Source of the DNA: an uncultured Clostridia bacterium
GTDB taxonomy: Bacteria; Bacillota; Clostridia; Oscillospirales; Ruminococcaceae
NCBI GenBank assembly: GCA_944387885.1
Contig: CALXGR010000002.1
Span: 62,001 to 126,000 of the forward strand
Length of the DNA: 64,000 nucleotides
Direction: 5' to 3'
Of the stretch, positions 43,458 to 52,204 are shown in pieces. Position numbers and translations under genes: made by a program. Position 1 is the stretch's first letter; each line of letters begins with the position of its first letter. Below the pieces are notes generated by a model. That model searched no databases, had not been told where the DNA came from, and saw nothing but the letters and a program-made list of their open reading frames with translations.

Positions 43458-45278
43458 TCAGCTCTTCTTGTGGGTGGCCTTCATCCGGGCGTCATTGCTG
43501 AGAATGACCTTCCGGAGACGAAGGTTTTCAGGGGTGACCTCCAGCAGTTCGTCGGGGGCCAGGAACTCCAGGCACTCTTCCAGGCTGAACTTGCTTACGG
43601 GCACCAGGCGCAGAGCGTCGTCGCTGCCGGAAGCACGGGTGTTGGTCAGATGCTTGGTCTTGCAGATGTTTACTACAATGTCCTCGCCGCTGGCGGTGTA
43701 GCCCACGATCATGCCCTCGTATACCTTGTCGCCGGGGGTGACCAGCAGGGTGCCCCGCTGCTGAGCATTGAACAGGCCGTAGGTGACAGCCTCGCCGGCT
43801 TCGTGGCAGATCAGGCTGCCGCTGCTCCGGCTGGCGATCTCGCCGCACCAGGGCTCGTAACCGTCGAAGATGGTGTTCAGGATGCCTTCGCCATGGGTGT
43901 CGGTGAGGAACTGGCTCCGGTAACCGAACAGGCCCCGGCTGGGCATACGGAAGGTGAGACGGCTCCGGCTTCCCAGCATTTCAATGTTCTGGAGAAGACC
44001 CTTCCGGGCGCCCAGGGCGGTCATGACTGCGCCCTGATACTCCTCAGGCACATCGATGACCACCTGCTCCATAGGCTCCATGGTCACGCCGTTCTCCTCG
44101 TGGGTCAGTACCCGGGGCGGAGAAACCTGCAGCTCGTAGCCTTCCCGGCGCATGGTCTCAATGAGGATGGACAGGTGCATTTCGCCACGGCCCATGACCC
44201 GGAAACTGTCGGTGGTGGCGCTGTCCTCAACCCGGAGGGCTACGTCCTTCAGAAGTTCCCGCTGGAGACGGTCCCGGATCTGGCGGCTGGTAACATATTT
44301 GCCTTCCCGGCCGGCAAAGGGACTGTCGTTTACAGAGAAGGTCATTTCCACGGTGGGGTCATTGATCTTCACAAAGGGCAGGGGCTCAACCTTGGAAGGA
44401 TCGCAGAGGGTATTGCCGATGGTCACATCTGCAATGCCGCTGAAAGCCACAATGTCGCCGGCTTCCGCATACTCGGCAGGCTGGCGGCCGTTGGCCTCAA
44501 AGGTGTAAAGCTTGGTGATACGGCCCTTGAAGTTCAGGTCGGGATTGTGCCAGTCGCAGATGGACACGTCCTGGTTGACCTTGACGGTGCCGTTCTGGAT
44601 GCGGCCAATGCCGATACGGCCCACGAAGTCGTTGTAGTCAACGCTGGAGCAGAGCATCTGGAAGGGCTGGTCCTTGTCGCACTCGGGGCACTTCACATAC
44701 TGGAGAATGGTCTCAAAGAGGGGAGTCAGGTCGGTGCCGGGCTTCTCCCAGTCATAGCTGGCGGTGCCGTTCCGGCCGCTGCAGAAAATCATGGGGCTGT
44801 CCAGCTGCTCATCGGTGGCATCCAGATCCATGAGAAGGAGGAGGATCTCATCGATGACTTCCTTGATGCGGGCATCAGGACGGTCGATTTTGTTGACGGC
44901 AATGACCAGGCTCAGGTTCTGCTGCAGAGCCTTCTGAAGCACAAACCGGGTCTGGGGCATGCAGCCTTCGGCAGCATCCACCAGAAGGAGCACACCGTCT
45001 ACCATCTTGAGCACACGCTCCACCTCACCGCCGAAGTCGGCGTGGCCGGGAGTGTCTACAATGTTGATTTTTACATCCTTATAGGTGCAGGAGCAGTTCT
45101 TGGCCAGGATGGTGATTCCCCGCTCCCGTTCAATATCGCCGCTGTCCATGACCCGGTCGGCCACCTGCTGATTCTCCCGGAAGGAGCCGGACTGCTTGAG
45201 AATCTGGTCTACCAGAGTGGTCTTGCCATGGTCAACGTGGGCGATAATGGCAATGTTTCGCAAATTTTTCCGTTCCAT
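43458..45278 (-). CDS. typA: Translational GTPase TypA/BipA
   Basis: The 606-residue ribosome-binding GTPase has the G1 loop [14 protein letters not shown] at residues 12-25, [12 protein letters not shown] near 73 (G3) and [11 protein letters not shown] near 127 (G4). [10 protein letters not shown] is the effector loop. The C-terminal BipA-specific domain includes [33 protein letters not shown] and [16 protein letters not shown] ending (here [14 protein letters not shown]). It helps 50S assembly, mainly under cold or stress. ATG 45278 with GAGGATG is preferred over an in-frame ATG 15 bases upstream. Confidence 0.95.
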   Translation of the reverse strand: MERKNLRNIAIIAHVDHGKTTLVDQILKQSGSFRENQQVADRVMDSGDIERERGITILAKNCSCTYKDVKINIVDTPGHADFGGEVERVLKMVDGVLLLVDAAEGCMPQTRFVLQKALQQNLSLVIAVNKIDRPDARIKEVIDEILLLLMDLDATDEQLDSPMIFCSGRNGTASYDWEKPGTDLTPLFETILQYVKCPECDKDQPFQMLCSSVDYNDFVGRIGIGRIQNGTVKVNQDVSICDWHNPDLNFKGRITKLYTFEANGRQPAEYAEAGDIVAFSGIADVTIGNTLCDPSKVEPLPFVKINDPTVEMTFSVNDSPFAGREGKYVTSRQIRDRLQRELLKDVALRVEDSATTDSFRVMGRGEMHLSILIETMRREGYELQVSPPRVLTHEENGVTMEPMEQVVIDVPEEYQGAVMTALGARKGLLQNIEMLGSRSRLTFRMPSRGLFGYRSQFLTDTHGEGILNTIFDGYEPWCGEIASRSSGSLICHEAGEAVTYGLFNAQQRGTLLVTPGDKVYEGMIVGYTASGEDIVVNICKTKHLTNTRASGSDDALRLVPVSKFSLEECLEFLAPDELLEVTPENLRLRKVILSNDARMKATHKKS

Positions 45279-45349
45279 ACTGTTCATCCTCATCTATCTG
45301 TTTCAAGTTCCAGAGAAAATGTGAGGCTACTTCCACACATACATTTTAC

Positions 45350-45378
45350 AGTGTAATATAAGGAAAGGGGTTTGTCAA
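45350..45378 (-). promoter_or_regulatory. Promoter of typA
   Basis: On the minus strand a perfect TTGACA, 17 bp, TACACT. Confidence 0.75.
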
Positions 45379-45451
45379 GAATACACAAACATCTTTTGGA
45401 AATTTCGTCGGTTTGCATACTGAAAAAGAAAAAGGAAGAAAGGAATTTTTC

Positions 45452-45480
45452 TTGATAGCATTCTTTAAAAAGAATATAAT
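45452..45480 (+). promoter_or_regulatory. Promoter of the pyrophosphatase gene
   Basis: TTGATA, 17 bp, perfect TATAAT, 55 bp before the ATG. Confidence 0.8.
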
Positions 45481-45534
45481 AGACACATCCAAAGAAGAGA
45501 TAAAGGTCGCCAAGACAGAACAGGAGAGGTTATT

Positions 45535-47190
45535 ATGGAACCCGGAAATAAAAAAGTTTATGTTATAGGCCACCGAAATCCGGATACCGACTCCATTTGT
45601 GCTGCCATCAGCTACGCATACCTGAAAAGTGCGGCCAGTGAAATGGAGTGTGTAGCCTGCCGGGCGGGGGAGATCAACCGGGAGACAGAGTATGCCCTGA
45701 ATTACTTTGGGGTGCAGCCTCCCCGGCTGATTACGGATGTAAGCCCCCAGGTAGGTGATATTGATATCCGGAAGGAGGAGCCCATTGACCAGGAAACCAG
45801 CCTGAAGGATGCCTGGAGCATGATGCGGGATCGGGTGATCGATACTCTGGTCATTACCGATCAGGAAAGGGAACTCCAGGGAGTCATCACCATCAAGGAT
45901 ATCGCCACCGCCAATATGGGAAACTTTGACCGTTCCATCCTGGCCAAGGCAAAAACCAGCTATAAGAATCTGGTATCCACCCTGGACGGAACTCTGGTGG
46001 TGGGAGATGAGAACGGCCGGGTGGAAAGCGGACGGCTCCATGTAAACGGAGGAACCACCGAAAGCATGGAGGAAGTGGTCAAGCCCGGGGATATTGTCCT
46101 GCTCTCCAACCGGTACGAGAGCCAGTTCTGCGCCATTGAGCTGGGAGCGTCCATTCTCATTATCTGCATGGATGCCCAGGTGCCCAAGACCATTCTCCGG
46201 CTGGCGGAGGAACGGAATGTGGCCATCATCCGCACTCCCTATGACACCTACGAGGCCAGCCGGCTCATCAGCCAGGCAGCTCCGGTCCGGCATTATATGA
46301 CCACCCAGAACCTGCTCACCTTCAGTGTTCACACCCCGGTGGAGAATGCCCGGAAGATCATGGCCCAGGTTCGGCACCGGTATTTCCCCATTCTGGACAA
46401 TGACGGAAAATACTGCGGTGTGATCAGCCGCCGGAACCTGTTGAACCTCCATCCCAAACAGCTGATTCTGGTGGACCACAACGAGCGGACCCAGGCGGTG
46501 GAAGGGTACGAGCGGGCAGATATTCTGGAGATCATCGACCATCACCGTCTGGGCAGCCTGGAAACCAGCGGCCCGGTCTTTTTCCGGAATATGCCGGTGG
46601 GCTGCACCTGCACCATCATCTTCCAGATGTTCCTGGAAAACATGGTGGAAATTCCCAAGGATATTGCAGGAGTTATGCTTTCCGCCATCCTCAGCGACAC
46701 CCTTATGTTCCGCAGCCCCACCTGCACTCCCCAGGACGAGCAGGCCGCCACTGCCCTGGCCAATATTGCCCAGGTGGACATGGAAGCCTATGCCCAGCAG
46801 ATGTTTGAGGCCGGCGGAAACCTGGAAGGAAAATCCCCTGAGGAAGTGTTTCTCCAGGACTTCAAGATTTTCACCAGTGGTGAGGACCGGTTCGGTGTGG
46901 GCCAGGGCAGCTACATGACCCGGAAAAACCGGGAGGCAGCCCAGGATCTTCTCCGGAGTTATCTTCCCATTGCCATGCAGAAGCAGAACGTTCCGCTTCT
47001 CTTCTATATGTTTACCGACGTGCGGGATACCGTCACCTACCTGATGATTGCAGGCAGCGGCGCCAAGGATGTGGTGGAGGATGCTTTCGGTCAGGTGGAA
47101 TGGAAGGATGACCTGGCCATTCTGCCCGGGGTAGTCAGCCGGAAAAAACAGCTGATTCCCGCCATTCTGAAAGTGTTTGAACAAACCTGA
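45535..47190 (+). CDS. Mn-dependent inorganic pyrophosphatase with CBS and DRTGG domains
   Basis: The 551-residue enzyme is a family II (DHH) pyrophosphatase. The N-terminus YVIGHRNPDTDSICAAISY holds metal-binding His and Asp residues. Residues of about 70-245 and 250-310 form a CBS pair split by a DRTGG domain, then LVDHNERTQAV and EIIDHHRLG (DHH) resume the catalytic part, and the C-terminal DHHA2 ends near FGQVEWKDD. CBS-PPases are inhibited by AMP/ADP and activated by ATP or diadenosine polyphosphates. In an organism with PPi-type PFKs, such control would protect the PPi pool; this is inference. Confidence 0.93.
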   Translation: MEPGNKKVYVIGHRNPDTDSICAAISYAYLKSAASEMECVACRAGEINRETEYALNYFGVQPPRLITDVSPQVGDIDIRKEEPIDQETSLKDAWSMMRDRVIDTLVITDQERELQGVITIKDIATANMGNFDRSILAKAKTSYKNLVSTLDGTLVVGDENGRVESGRLHVNGGTTESMEEVVKPGDIVLLSNRYESQFCAIELGASILIICMDAQVPKTILRLAEERNVAIIRTPYDTYEASRLISQAAPVRHYMTTQNLLTFSVHTPVENARKIMAQVRHRYFPILDNDGKYCGVISRRNLLNLHPKQLILVDHNERTQAVEGYERADILEIIDHHRLGSLETSGPVFFRNMPVGCTCTIIFQMFLENMVEIPKDIAGVMLSAILSDTLMFRSPTCTPQDEQAATALANIAQVDMEAYAQQMFEAGGNLEGKSPEEVFLQDFKIFTSGEDRFGVGQGSYMTRKNREAAQDLLRSYLPIAMQKQNVPLLFYMFTDVRDTVTYLMIAGSGAKDVVEDAFGQVEWKDDLAILPGVVSRKKQLIPAILKVFEQT

Positions 47191-47198
47191 GTAAAAAG

Positions 47199-47232
47199 AA
47201 AAGGGTATGGCCCAAAAGGCCATACCCTTTTT
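47199..47232 (+). terminator. Terminator after the pyrophosphatase gene
   Basis: AAAAGGGTATGGCC pairs with GGCCATACCCTTTT around a short loop and is followed by more T. Confidence 0.9.
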
Positions 47233-47308
47233 TATAATAAGAACAGAAAAATCGGCTGCGGAGGGCAGACTCCGCTGAAAAGTGATTCTGTTCCGGGGGC
47301 AAAAAAAA

Positions 47309-47554
47309 TTAGGCAGCAGTGGGCTTGGTGGTAGAGACAGCCCGGACCTTCCGACGGGCCAGAACCTTAGCCCGGCGGATGCTGATTTCCAGATGAATGT
47401 ATTCCAGCCAGCAGATACGGACCGTAAGAGCAGAGAAGGCAAGGACCAGCAATCCGGCAGGGAGGGAAACAGTGGCATAAGCAGTGGAGACCATGGCCAG
47501 CAAAAAGAACAGAGCGCCCAGAACGATTCCCAGTTTATAAAGGACCAGTTTCAT
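47309..47554 (-). CDS. 81-residue membrane protein divergent from LexA-like repressor
   Basis: The product begins KLVLYKLGIVLGALFFLLA, has two hydrophobic segments (about residues 6-28 and 31-50) and a basic C-terminal tail rich in Arg, Lys and Thr (RRAKVLARRKVRAVSTTKP). I recognise no family. ATG 47554 has GGAGGTAAG at good spacing; a longer frame was rejected. Its strong promoter (47603-47631) faces the S24 repressor gene and carries the ACAAC-N5-GTTGT motif near the transcription start. By position it resembles yneA, the SOS division inhibitor divergent from lexA in Bacillus, but there is no LysM domain or sequence resemblance. Confidence 0.65.
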   Translation of the reverse strand: MKLVLYKLGIVLGALFFLLAMVSTAYATVSLPAGLLVLAFSALTVRICWLEYIHLEISIRRAKVLARRKVRAVSTTKPTAA

Positions 47555-47576
47555 GATACTTACCTCCAAAAGAATA

Positions 47577-47591
47577 ACAACTGTTGGTTGT
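47577..47591. promoter_or_regulatory. Candidate operator, ACAAC-N5-GTTGT
   Basis: ACAAC-TGTTG-GTTGT lies about 12 bp downstream of the minus-strand -10, near the transcription start of the 81-residue protein. A further GTTGT follows 11 bp on, at 47598-47602. The same core is found at recA. Confidence 0.5.
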
Positions 47592-47602
47592 GTTATGGTT
47601 GT

Positions 47603-47631
47603 ATTATAGATGCTGTTTTGCGGAAAGTCAA
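47603..47631 (-). promoter_or_regulatory. Promoter of the 81-residue membrane protein
   Basis: On the minus strand TTGACT, 17 bp, perfect TATAAT. This is one of the strongest promoters in the window, consistent with a normally repressed gene. Confidence 0.75.
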
Positions 47632-47670
47632 GACAATTGAAAGAAAAAAATGAATTTTTTGAGAAAAACC

Positions 47671-47700
47671 TTTACATTGAACTACTAATGGTTGTATAAT
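47671..47700 (+). promoter_or_regulatory. Promoter of the S24 repressor gene, with operator-like site
   Basis: TTTACA, 18 bp, perfect TATAAT. ACTAC-TAATG-GTTGT at 47681-47695 lies in the spacer and touches the -10. It differs by one base from the motif at recA and fits autorepression. Confidence 0.65.
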
Positions 47701-47729
47701 GAATTCAAGATAAAAGGAGGTGGCGGCAG

Positions 47730-48362
47730 ATGTTTTCGGAATTTCTGCGAAAGGCCCGGAAGGCGAAGAAAATGAGCCAGGGGGAGCTTGCCCGCCAGTT
47801 GGGAGTGACCCAGCAGGCTGTGGGCAAGTGGGAAAAAGAGAAGGCAACCCCTGCGCCGGATATGGTGGCCAGGATCGCAGAAGTCCTGGAGACCACCACT
47901 GATTACCTGTTGGGATTCAACCAGCCCAGCCCCGAGACCCTTCAGGCGGAGGAACGCTTTTTCGGAGGACGGCAGCAGTGCCTGATTCCGGTGATCGGCA
48001 CGGTGAAAGCCGGTTACGGCGGTCTGGCCTTTGAGGAGGACTACGGTACCGAGTATGCCTGCGTCAAAGACCCGGACAATTACTTTTTCCTGGTGGTAAA
48101 GGGAGATAGCATGGAGCCCCGGATTTTCGACGGTGACCTGGCCCTGGTCCATCGCCAGAATACCCTGGACGACGGTGACCTGGGAGTTATGGTCTACGGT
48201 GATGAAGGGGGCGAGGGCACCCTGAAAAAGTTTATCCGCCGGGGGAACGCCGTGGTGCTGAAAGCCTTCAATCCCCAGTATGAGGATAAGATCCTTCGGG
48301 GAGAGGAACTGTCTCATCTTTACATTGCAGGGAAAGTGGTGGAGACCAAAGCCCGCTGGTAA
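47730..48362 (+). CDS. LexA-like repressor: XRE helix-turn-helix plus S24 self-cleaving domain
   Basis: The 210-residue protein has an XRE-type HTH (residues 5-62; SQGELARQLGVTQQAVGKWE) and an S24/LexA peptidase domain. Cleavage would be at Ala94-Gly95 in GTVKAGYGG, with Ser127 in KGDSMEP and Lys166 in GTLKKFIR as the catalytic pair. It is built like phage repressors (CI, ImmR, HdiR), not like canonical winged-helix LexA. RecA-stimulated cleavage is expected from the family. No phage genes surround it; a divergent membrane protein and DNA-repair genes do, and its putative operator also covers recA. It may therefore serve as a chromosomal damage regulator. ATG 47730 follows AAAGGAGG. Confidence 0.85.
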   Translation: MFSEFLRKARKAKKMSQGELARQLGVTQQAVGKWEKEKATPAPDMVARIAEVLETTTDYLLGFNQPSPETLQAEERFFGGRQQCLIPVIGTVKAGYGGLAFEEDYGTEYACVKDPDNYFFLVVKGDSMEPRIFDGDLALVHRQNTLDDGDLGVMVYGDEGGEGTLKKFIRRGNAVVLKAFNPQYEDKILRGEELSHLYIAGKVVETKARW

Positions 48363-48428
48363 ATTTTCTTTTCTTTCCTTTCCGTGATTTCAGTATAGAG
48401 AAATAAAGGTCCTATAATTTGTACTATA

Positions 48429-48479
48429 AAGGCCTCCTGCCCAAGGAAAAAACCGACGGGGGAGGGGGCCTTGTTTTTT
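48429..48479 (+). terminator. Hairpin terminator between the repressor and the radical SAM gene
   Basis: AAGGCCtCCTgCCC pairs with GGGGGAGGGGGCCTT and is followed by TTGTTTTTT, 24 bp before the next ATG. It ends the repressor mRNA and may attenuate read-through. A weak TATAAT at 48413 with poor -35 lies just before it. Confidence 0.65.
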
Positions 48480-48502
48480 GCACCTTTTTTGGAGGAAGAA
48501 CC

Positions 48503-49870
48503 ATGGAACTGCTGAGAAAGCTGGAGATTCTGGCGGACAGCGCTAAGTATGATGTGGCCTGCACTTCCAGCGGCTCGGGGAGGAAAGGCCAGCCCGGAAA
48601 AATCGGGAACACAGTCCAGGCAGGGCTTTGCCATACCTTTACGGCGGATGGCCGATGTGTCTCTCTCCTCAAGGTGCTGCTCACCAACATCTGCGCCTAC
48701 GACTGCAAATACTGTGTCAACCGCCGCTCCAATGACCTGCCCCGGGCAGCTTTTACACCCCGGGAGCTGGCACAGCTTACCATTGAGTTTTACCGGAGAA
48801 ATTATATTGAAGGGCTGTTCCTGTCCAGTGCCGTGCTGAAAAATCCTGATTACACCATGGAGCAGATGATTCAAGCCCTGGAACTGCTGCGGGGAGAGTA
48901 CGGCTTCAACGGATATATTCATGCAAAGACCATCCCGGGAGCAGACCCGGCTCTGGTGCGGCGGCTGGGGCTTCTGGCCGACCGGCTCTCGGTAAATATT
49001 GAACTGCCCAGTGAGGCTAGTCTTTCCCTCCTGGCTCCCGATAAGGGGAGAAAAGCCATCTTCCGACCCATGGGACAGATCGCTCAGACTGCTCAGGAGA
49101 ACAGCCGGGAACTTCAGGTCTACCGGAGCGCCCCCAAATTTGCCCCTGCAGGGCAGTCCACCCAGATGATCGTGGGTGCAACCCCGGAGACGGACTACCA
49201 GATTCTTAACCTGACCCAGGGACTGTACAAGAAATACAGTCTGAAACGGGTGTTTTTCTCCGCCTATATTCCGGTGGTGGAGGATTCCCGGCTTCCCGCT
49301 CTGGATGTGAAGCCGCCCTTGCTCCGGGAACACCGGCTGTACCAGGCGGATTGGCTTCTCCGGTATTACCAGTTTGATGCTGGGGAAATTCTGGATAAGG
49401 AGAATCCTAATTTTAATCCCTACCTTGACCCTAAGTGCAACTGGGCAGTGAATCATTACCATCTTTTCCCGGTAGATGTGAACCGGGCCCCTTATGAAAT
49501 GCTTCTCCGGGTACCCGGGATCGGCCCCCGCTCTGCAAAGCGGATTCGCACCGCCCGCCGGCAGCAGAGCCTGGACTGGGAGGGCCTGCGGCGGCTGGGG
49601 GTGGTTCTGAAGCGGGCCCAATACTTTATCACCTGTAAAGGGTATGCAGGACCACATTCTCCACGGCGGGAGATGGTGGTCCGGTCTCTCCTGGACCCTA
49701 AGGCTTTCGGGTACGGAAGCTATCAGACCAGTATGTTTGACAATGATACCCCGCTTTTGGCGGAGGCTGCACCTCAGGTGCAGCAGCTGGCTCAGGAGGG
49801 AATGGCCCCGGCTCTGGCGGCCAAAACAGTGGAAGAGGAGACGGTAAAATGGCTGGCGGCAAAACTCTGA
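48503..49870 (+). CDS. Radical SAM protein linked to DNA repair (TIGR03916-like)
   Basis: The 455-residue protein has the N-terminus LRKLEILADSAKYDVACTSSG and the Fe-S motif NICAYDCKYCVNRRSND near residue 74 (Cys-x3-Cys-x2-Cys). LLRVPGIGPRSAKRIRTAR near 335 is a helix-hairpin-helix DNA-binding segment. It matches the family annotated as putative DNA modification/repair radical SAM protein, which nearly always accompanies the gene that follows here; the chemistry is unknown. ATG 48503 follows GGAGGAAG. A hairpin terminator stands in its leader, and it overlaps the next gene by 22 bases. Confidence 0.88.
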   Translation: MELLRKLEILADSAKYDVACTSSGSGRKGQPGKIGNTVQAGLCHTFTADGRCVSLLKVLLTNICAYDCKYCVNRRSNDLPRAAFTPRELAQLTIEFYRRNYIEGLFLSSAVLKNPDYTMEQMIQALELLRGEYGFNGYIHAKTIPGADPALVRRLGLLADRLSVNIELPSEASLSLLAPDKGRKAIFRPMGQIAQTAQENSRELQVYRSAPKFAPAGQSTQMIVGATPETDYQILNLTQGLYKKYSLKRVFFSAYIPVVEDSRLPALDVKPPLLREHRLYQADWLLRYYQFDAGEILDKENPNFNPYLDPKCNWAVNHYHLFPVDVNRAPYEMLLRVPGIGPRSAKRIRTARRQQSLDWEGLRRLGVVLKRAQYFITCKGYAGPHSPRREMVVRSLLDPKAFGYGSYQTSMFDNDTPLLAEAAPQVQQLAQEGMAPALAAKTVEEETVKWLAAKL

Positions 49871-50613
49871 CCCCGAAAGATGTTATCTATTGGTATGACG
49901 GCAGCTATGAAGGCTTTCTGTGCTGTGTCTTTCAGTGCTATCAAAACCGGGAGCGGCCCTGCGACATCTGGCAGCTCTGCCGGCCGGAGACCTCCCTTTT
50001 TCCTCAGACGGAAATTCTCACCGACCCGGTCCGGGCAGCCCGGGTGGAAGCCAGCATCCGGAAGATGGGGCAGGGGGTGCGGCGGCTGATGATGTACGGC
50101 TTTCTCAATGACAGCGACGGAAAGGAATTGAAACTTCTGCGGTTTCTGGAACTGTGCTATCAGGAAGGCCCCCGGGTGATGGGGCAGCTGGCCCACCCGG
50201 ATGTGGCCGCCGTCATGGAACTGGAACAGCAGGTTTCCCATGAAGCCTGCAAGTACCGGGAGGTGCTCCGGTTCCAGGAACGGGAGGGGATGCTGGGTGC
50301 CGTTATCCGGCCTCACCACTGTGTTCTGCCTTTGCTCCAGAATCATTTCTGTGACCGGCTGCCGGAGGAGGATTTTGTTATTTTTGACAACAGCCATTAT
50401 CTGGCCCTTCTTAAGCGGGGGAAAAAGGTGGAGTACCTGGAGCTTCAGGAACCGGTGATTCTGCCCACTCCGGAGGCCCAGGAAAAACAATATCAGGAAA
50501 TGTGGAAGGCCTTTTTTAAGGCGCTCACCATAGAGGAGCGGCGGAACTATGCCCTCCAGCGGAGCAACCTGCCCAAGCGGTATTGGGAATATATGGTGGA
50601 AATGCAGGACTGA
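49849..50613 (+). CDS. DNA-metabolism partner protein (TIGR03915-like)
   Basis: The 254-residue protein begins with YWYDGSYEGFLCCVFQCYQNR near residue 10, the family hallmark, and ends with WKAFFKALTIEERRNYALQRSNLPKRYWEYM. It is the usual partner of the radical SAM gene and in some species is fused to a uracil-DNA glycosylase domain, which is absent here. A DNA-repair role is inferred from that pairing. The 22-base overlap with the upstream gene implies coupled translation. Confidence 0.85.
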   Translation: MAGGKTLTPKDVIYWYDGSYEGFLCCVFQCYQNRERPCDIWQLCRPETSLFPQTEILTDPVRAARVEASIRKMGQGVRRLMMYGFLNDSDGKELKLLRFLELCYQEGPRVMGQLAHPDVAAVMELEQQVSHEACKYREVLRFQEREGMLGAVIRPHHCVLPLLQNHFCDRLPEEDFVIFDNSHYLALLKRGKKVEYLELQEPVILPTPEAQEKQYQEMWKAFFKALTIEERRNYALQRSNLPKRYWEYMVEMQD

Positions 50614-50626
50614 ATCTCTTTTTGCG

Positions 50627-50655
50627 TTTCCTTTTTAAAAGGAATGTGCTATAAT
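50627..50655 (+). promoter_or_regulatory. Promoter of the dipeptidase gene
   Basis: Extended -10 TGCTATAAT with a poor -35 (TTTCCT) 17 bp away. The leader (about 50662-50741) has two stem-loops: GGCCgTCTTTTC/GAAAAGGCC and CGAAGCC/GGGCTTCG. Confidence 0.55.
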
Positions 50656-50741
50656 CAAACCATTGAGGCCGTCTTTTCAAAAGAAAAGGCCGCCCCAAAA
50701 CTGCGAAGCCTGCTTTGGGCTTCGGGATGGGAGAGAACAGT

Positions 50742-52118
50742 ATGCAGACTGTAAAAGAATTTATTGCTGAAAACCGGGAAAACATCCTGCGGGATATGGC
50801 ACGGCTGGTGGCAGTGCCCAGTGTGAAAGGCCCCGCCCTGCCGGGAGCTCCTTACGGGGAAGGCCCCCGGAACGCCCTGAACGAGGGGCTGGCTATGGCC
50901 AGGGAAATGGGTTTTGAAACCTATGACGCCCAGGGATACCTGGGGTGGGCTCAGCTGCCCGGCAAGGAGCCGGAAAAATATATCGCTACCATCACCCACA
51001 TGGACGTAGTGCCGGTGGGAAATGGCTGGGATGCAGACCCCTGGATCCTGCGGGAAAAGGACGGCTGGCTCCTGGGACGGGGCATTGCCGATGATAAAGG
51101 CCCCTCTGTCCTGATCCTCTATGCCCTCAAGTACATCAAGGAAAGCGGAATGGAACTGAAATATCCCATCCGTGCCATTTTCGGCTGTGATGAGGAGTGC
51201 GGCATGACCGATGTGGAATATTACCAGGCCAATTATCCCGCTCCCGCTTTCCTCTTCACCCCTGATGCTGAGTTCCCCCTCTGCAACGGGGAAAAGGGTC
51301 ACTTTGGCGGAAAAATCTGCAGCCCTGTCTGCAATGGGGTGATTCTGGACTTTGAAGGCGGCGTGGCCAACAACGCTGTTCCCGACCGGGCCAAGGCTCT
51401 GGTAAAGGTCCCCGTGGACAAGCTGAAAAAGACTGCCGGCATTACCCTGGAAGCAGTGGACGAGAATACTACCGCTGTTCTGGGCCAGGGCAAGAGCGGC
51501 CATGCGGCCCTGCCCGAGGGAACGGTCAATGCCATCGGCCTGGTGGTGGACTGCCTGCTGGAAAGCGGTGTCTGCAATGAGGCTGAAAATGCTTACCTGA
51601 AAGTGCTTCAGAACCTGCACAAGGATTACTACGGCAGGGGAGTGGGGATTCAGGCGGACGACGGCAAGTTTACCCCCCTCACCATCATCGGGGGCGTCAT
51701 CTCCATGAAGGACGGCGTCATCAGCCAGACCTTTGACTGCCGGTATGTCACCACCACCGACGTGGATACCCTGACCCGTCAGATGGAAGCTGCCTGCGGA
51801 ACCGCTGCTCATCTGGAAGAGGTGGAAGGAAATGCCTGCTTCTACATTGAGCCGGATCATCCCGCCATCCAGGCTCTCCTGAACACCTATAATGAGGTCA
51901 CTGGCCGTCAGGCTCAGCCCTTCCTGATGGGCGGCGGCACTTACGCACGGCATTTCCCCTGTGCTGTCAGCTATGGCCCCGAGGTGCAGGATCTGGTCCT
52001 GCCTGATTTCGCAGGTCCCATGCACGGAGCCAACGAAGGCGCCCGGTTTGAAGATCTGCTCATGGGTCTGGAAATTTATATCAACGCTCTTCTCCGCCTG
52101 GAAGAGCTGGAGCTGTGA
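50742..52118 (+). CDS. Sapep/PepV-like M20 dipeptidase
   Basis: The 458-residue metallopeptidase is of the M20 family. ITHMDVVPVGNGWDADPW near residue 83 holds the first metal-binding His and catalytic Asp, GRGIADDKGPSV near 109 the bridging Asp, FGCDEECGMTDVEYY near 146 the Glu-Glu pair, and MGGGTYARHF near 399 the last His region. This is the Sapep or PepV group, which cleaves dipeptides with Mn2+ or Zn2+ in the cytosol. ATG 50742 (MQTVKEFIAE) is preferred over a start nine codons upstream. Confidence 0.9.
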   Translation: MQTVKEFIAENRENILRDMARLVAVPSVKGPALPGAPYGEGPRNALNEGLAMAREMGFETYDAQGYLGWAQLPGKEPEKYIATITHMDVVPVGNGWDADPWILREKDGWLLGRGIADDKGPSVLILYALKYIKESGMELKYPIRAIFGCDEECGMTDVEYYQANYPAPAFLFTPDAEFPLCNGEKGHFGGKICSPVCNGVILDFEGGVANNAVPDRAKALVKVPVDKLKKTAGITLEAVDENTTAVLGQGKSGHAALPEGTVNAIGLVVDCLLESGVCNEAENAYLKVLQNLHKDYYGRGVGIQADDGKFTPLTIIGGVISMKDGVISQTFDCRYVTTTDVDTLTRQMEAACGTAAHLEEVEGNACFYIEPDHPAIQALLNTYNEVTGRQAQPFLMGGGTYARHFPCAVSYGPEVQDLVLPDFAGPMHGANEGARFEDLLMGLEIYINALLRLEELEL

Positions 52119-52150
52119 TCCATCAGCTGACTGCTTGAAGCAAAAGAAAA

Positions 52151-52182
52151 ACAGCCCGGATTCCTTTGGGAATCCGGGCTGT
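52151..52182 (-). terminator. Terminator, mainly for the minus strand
   Basis: ACAGCCCGGATTCC pairs with GGAATCCGGGCTGT. On the minus strand it continues TTTTTCTTTT, so it ends the 41-residue gene. On the plus strand the T-tract is poor, but it may also serve the peptidase. Confidence 0.8.
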
Positions 52183-52204
52183 ACTGTTTATGGAACAAAT
52201 GCGA

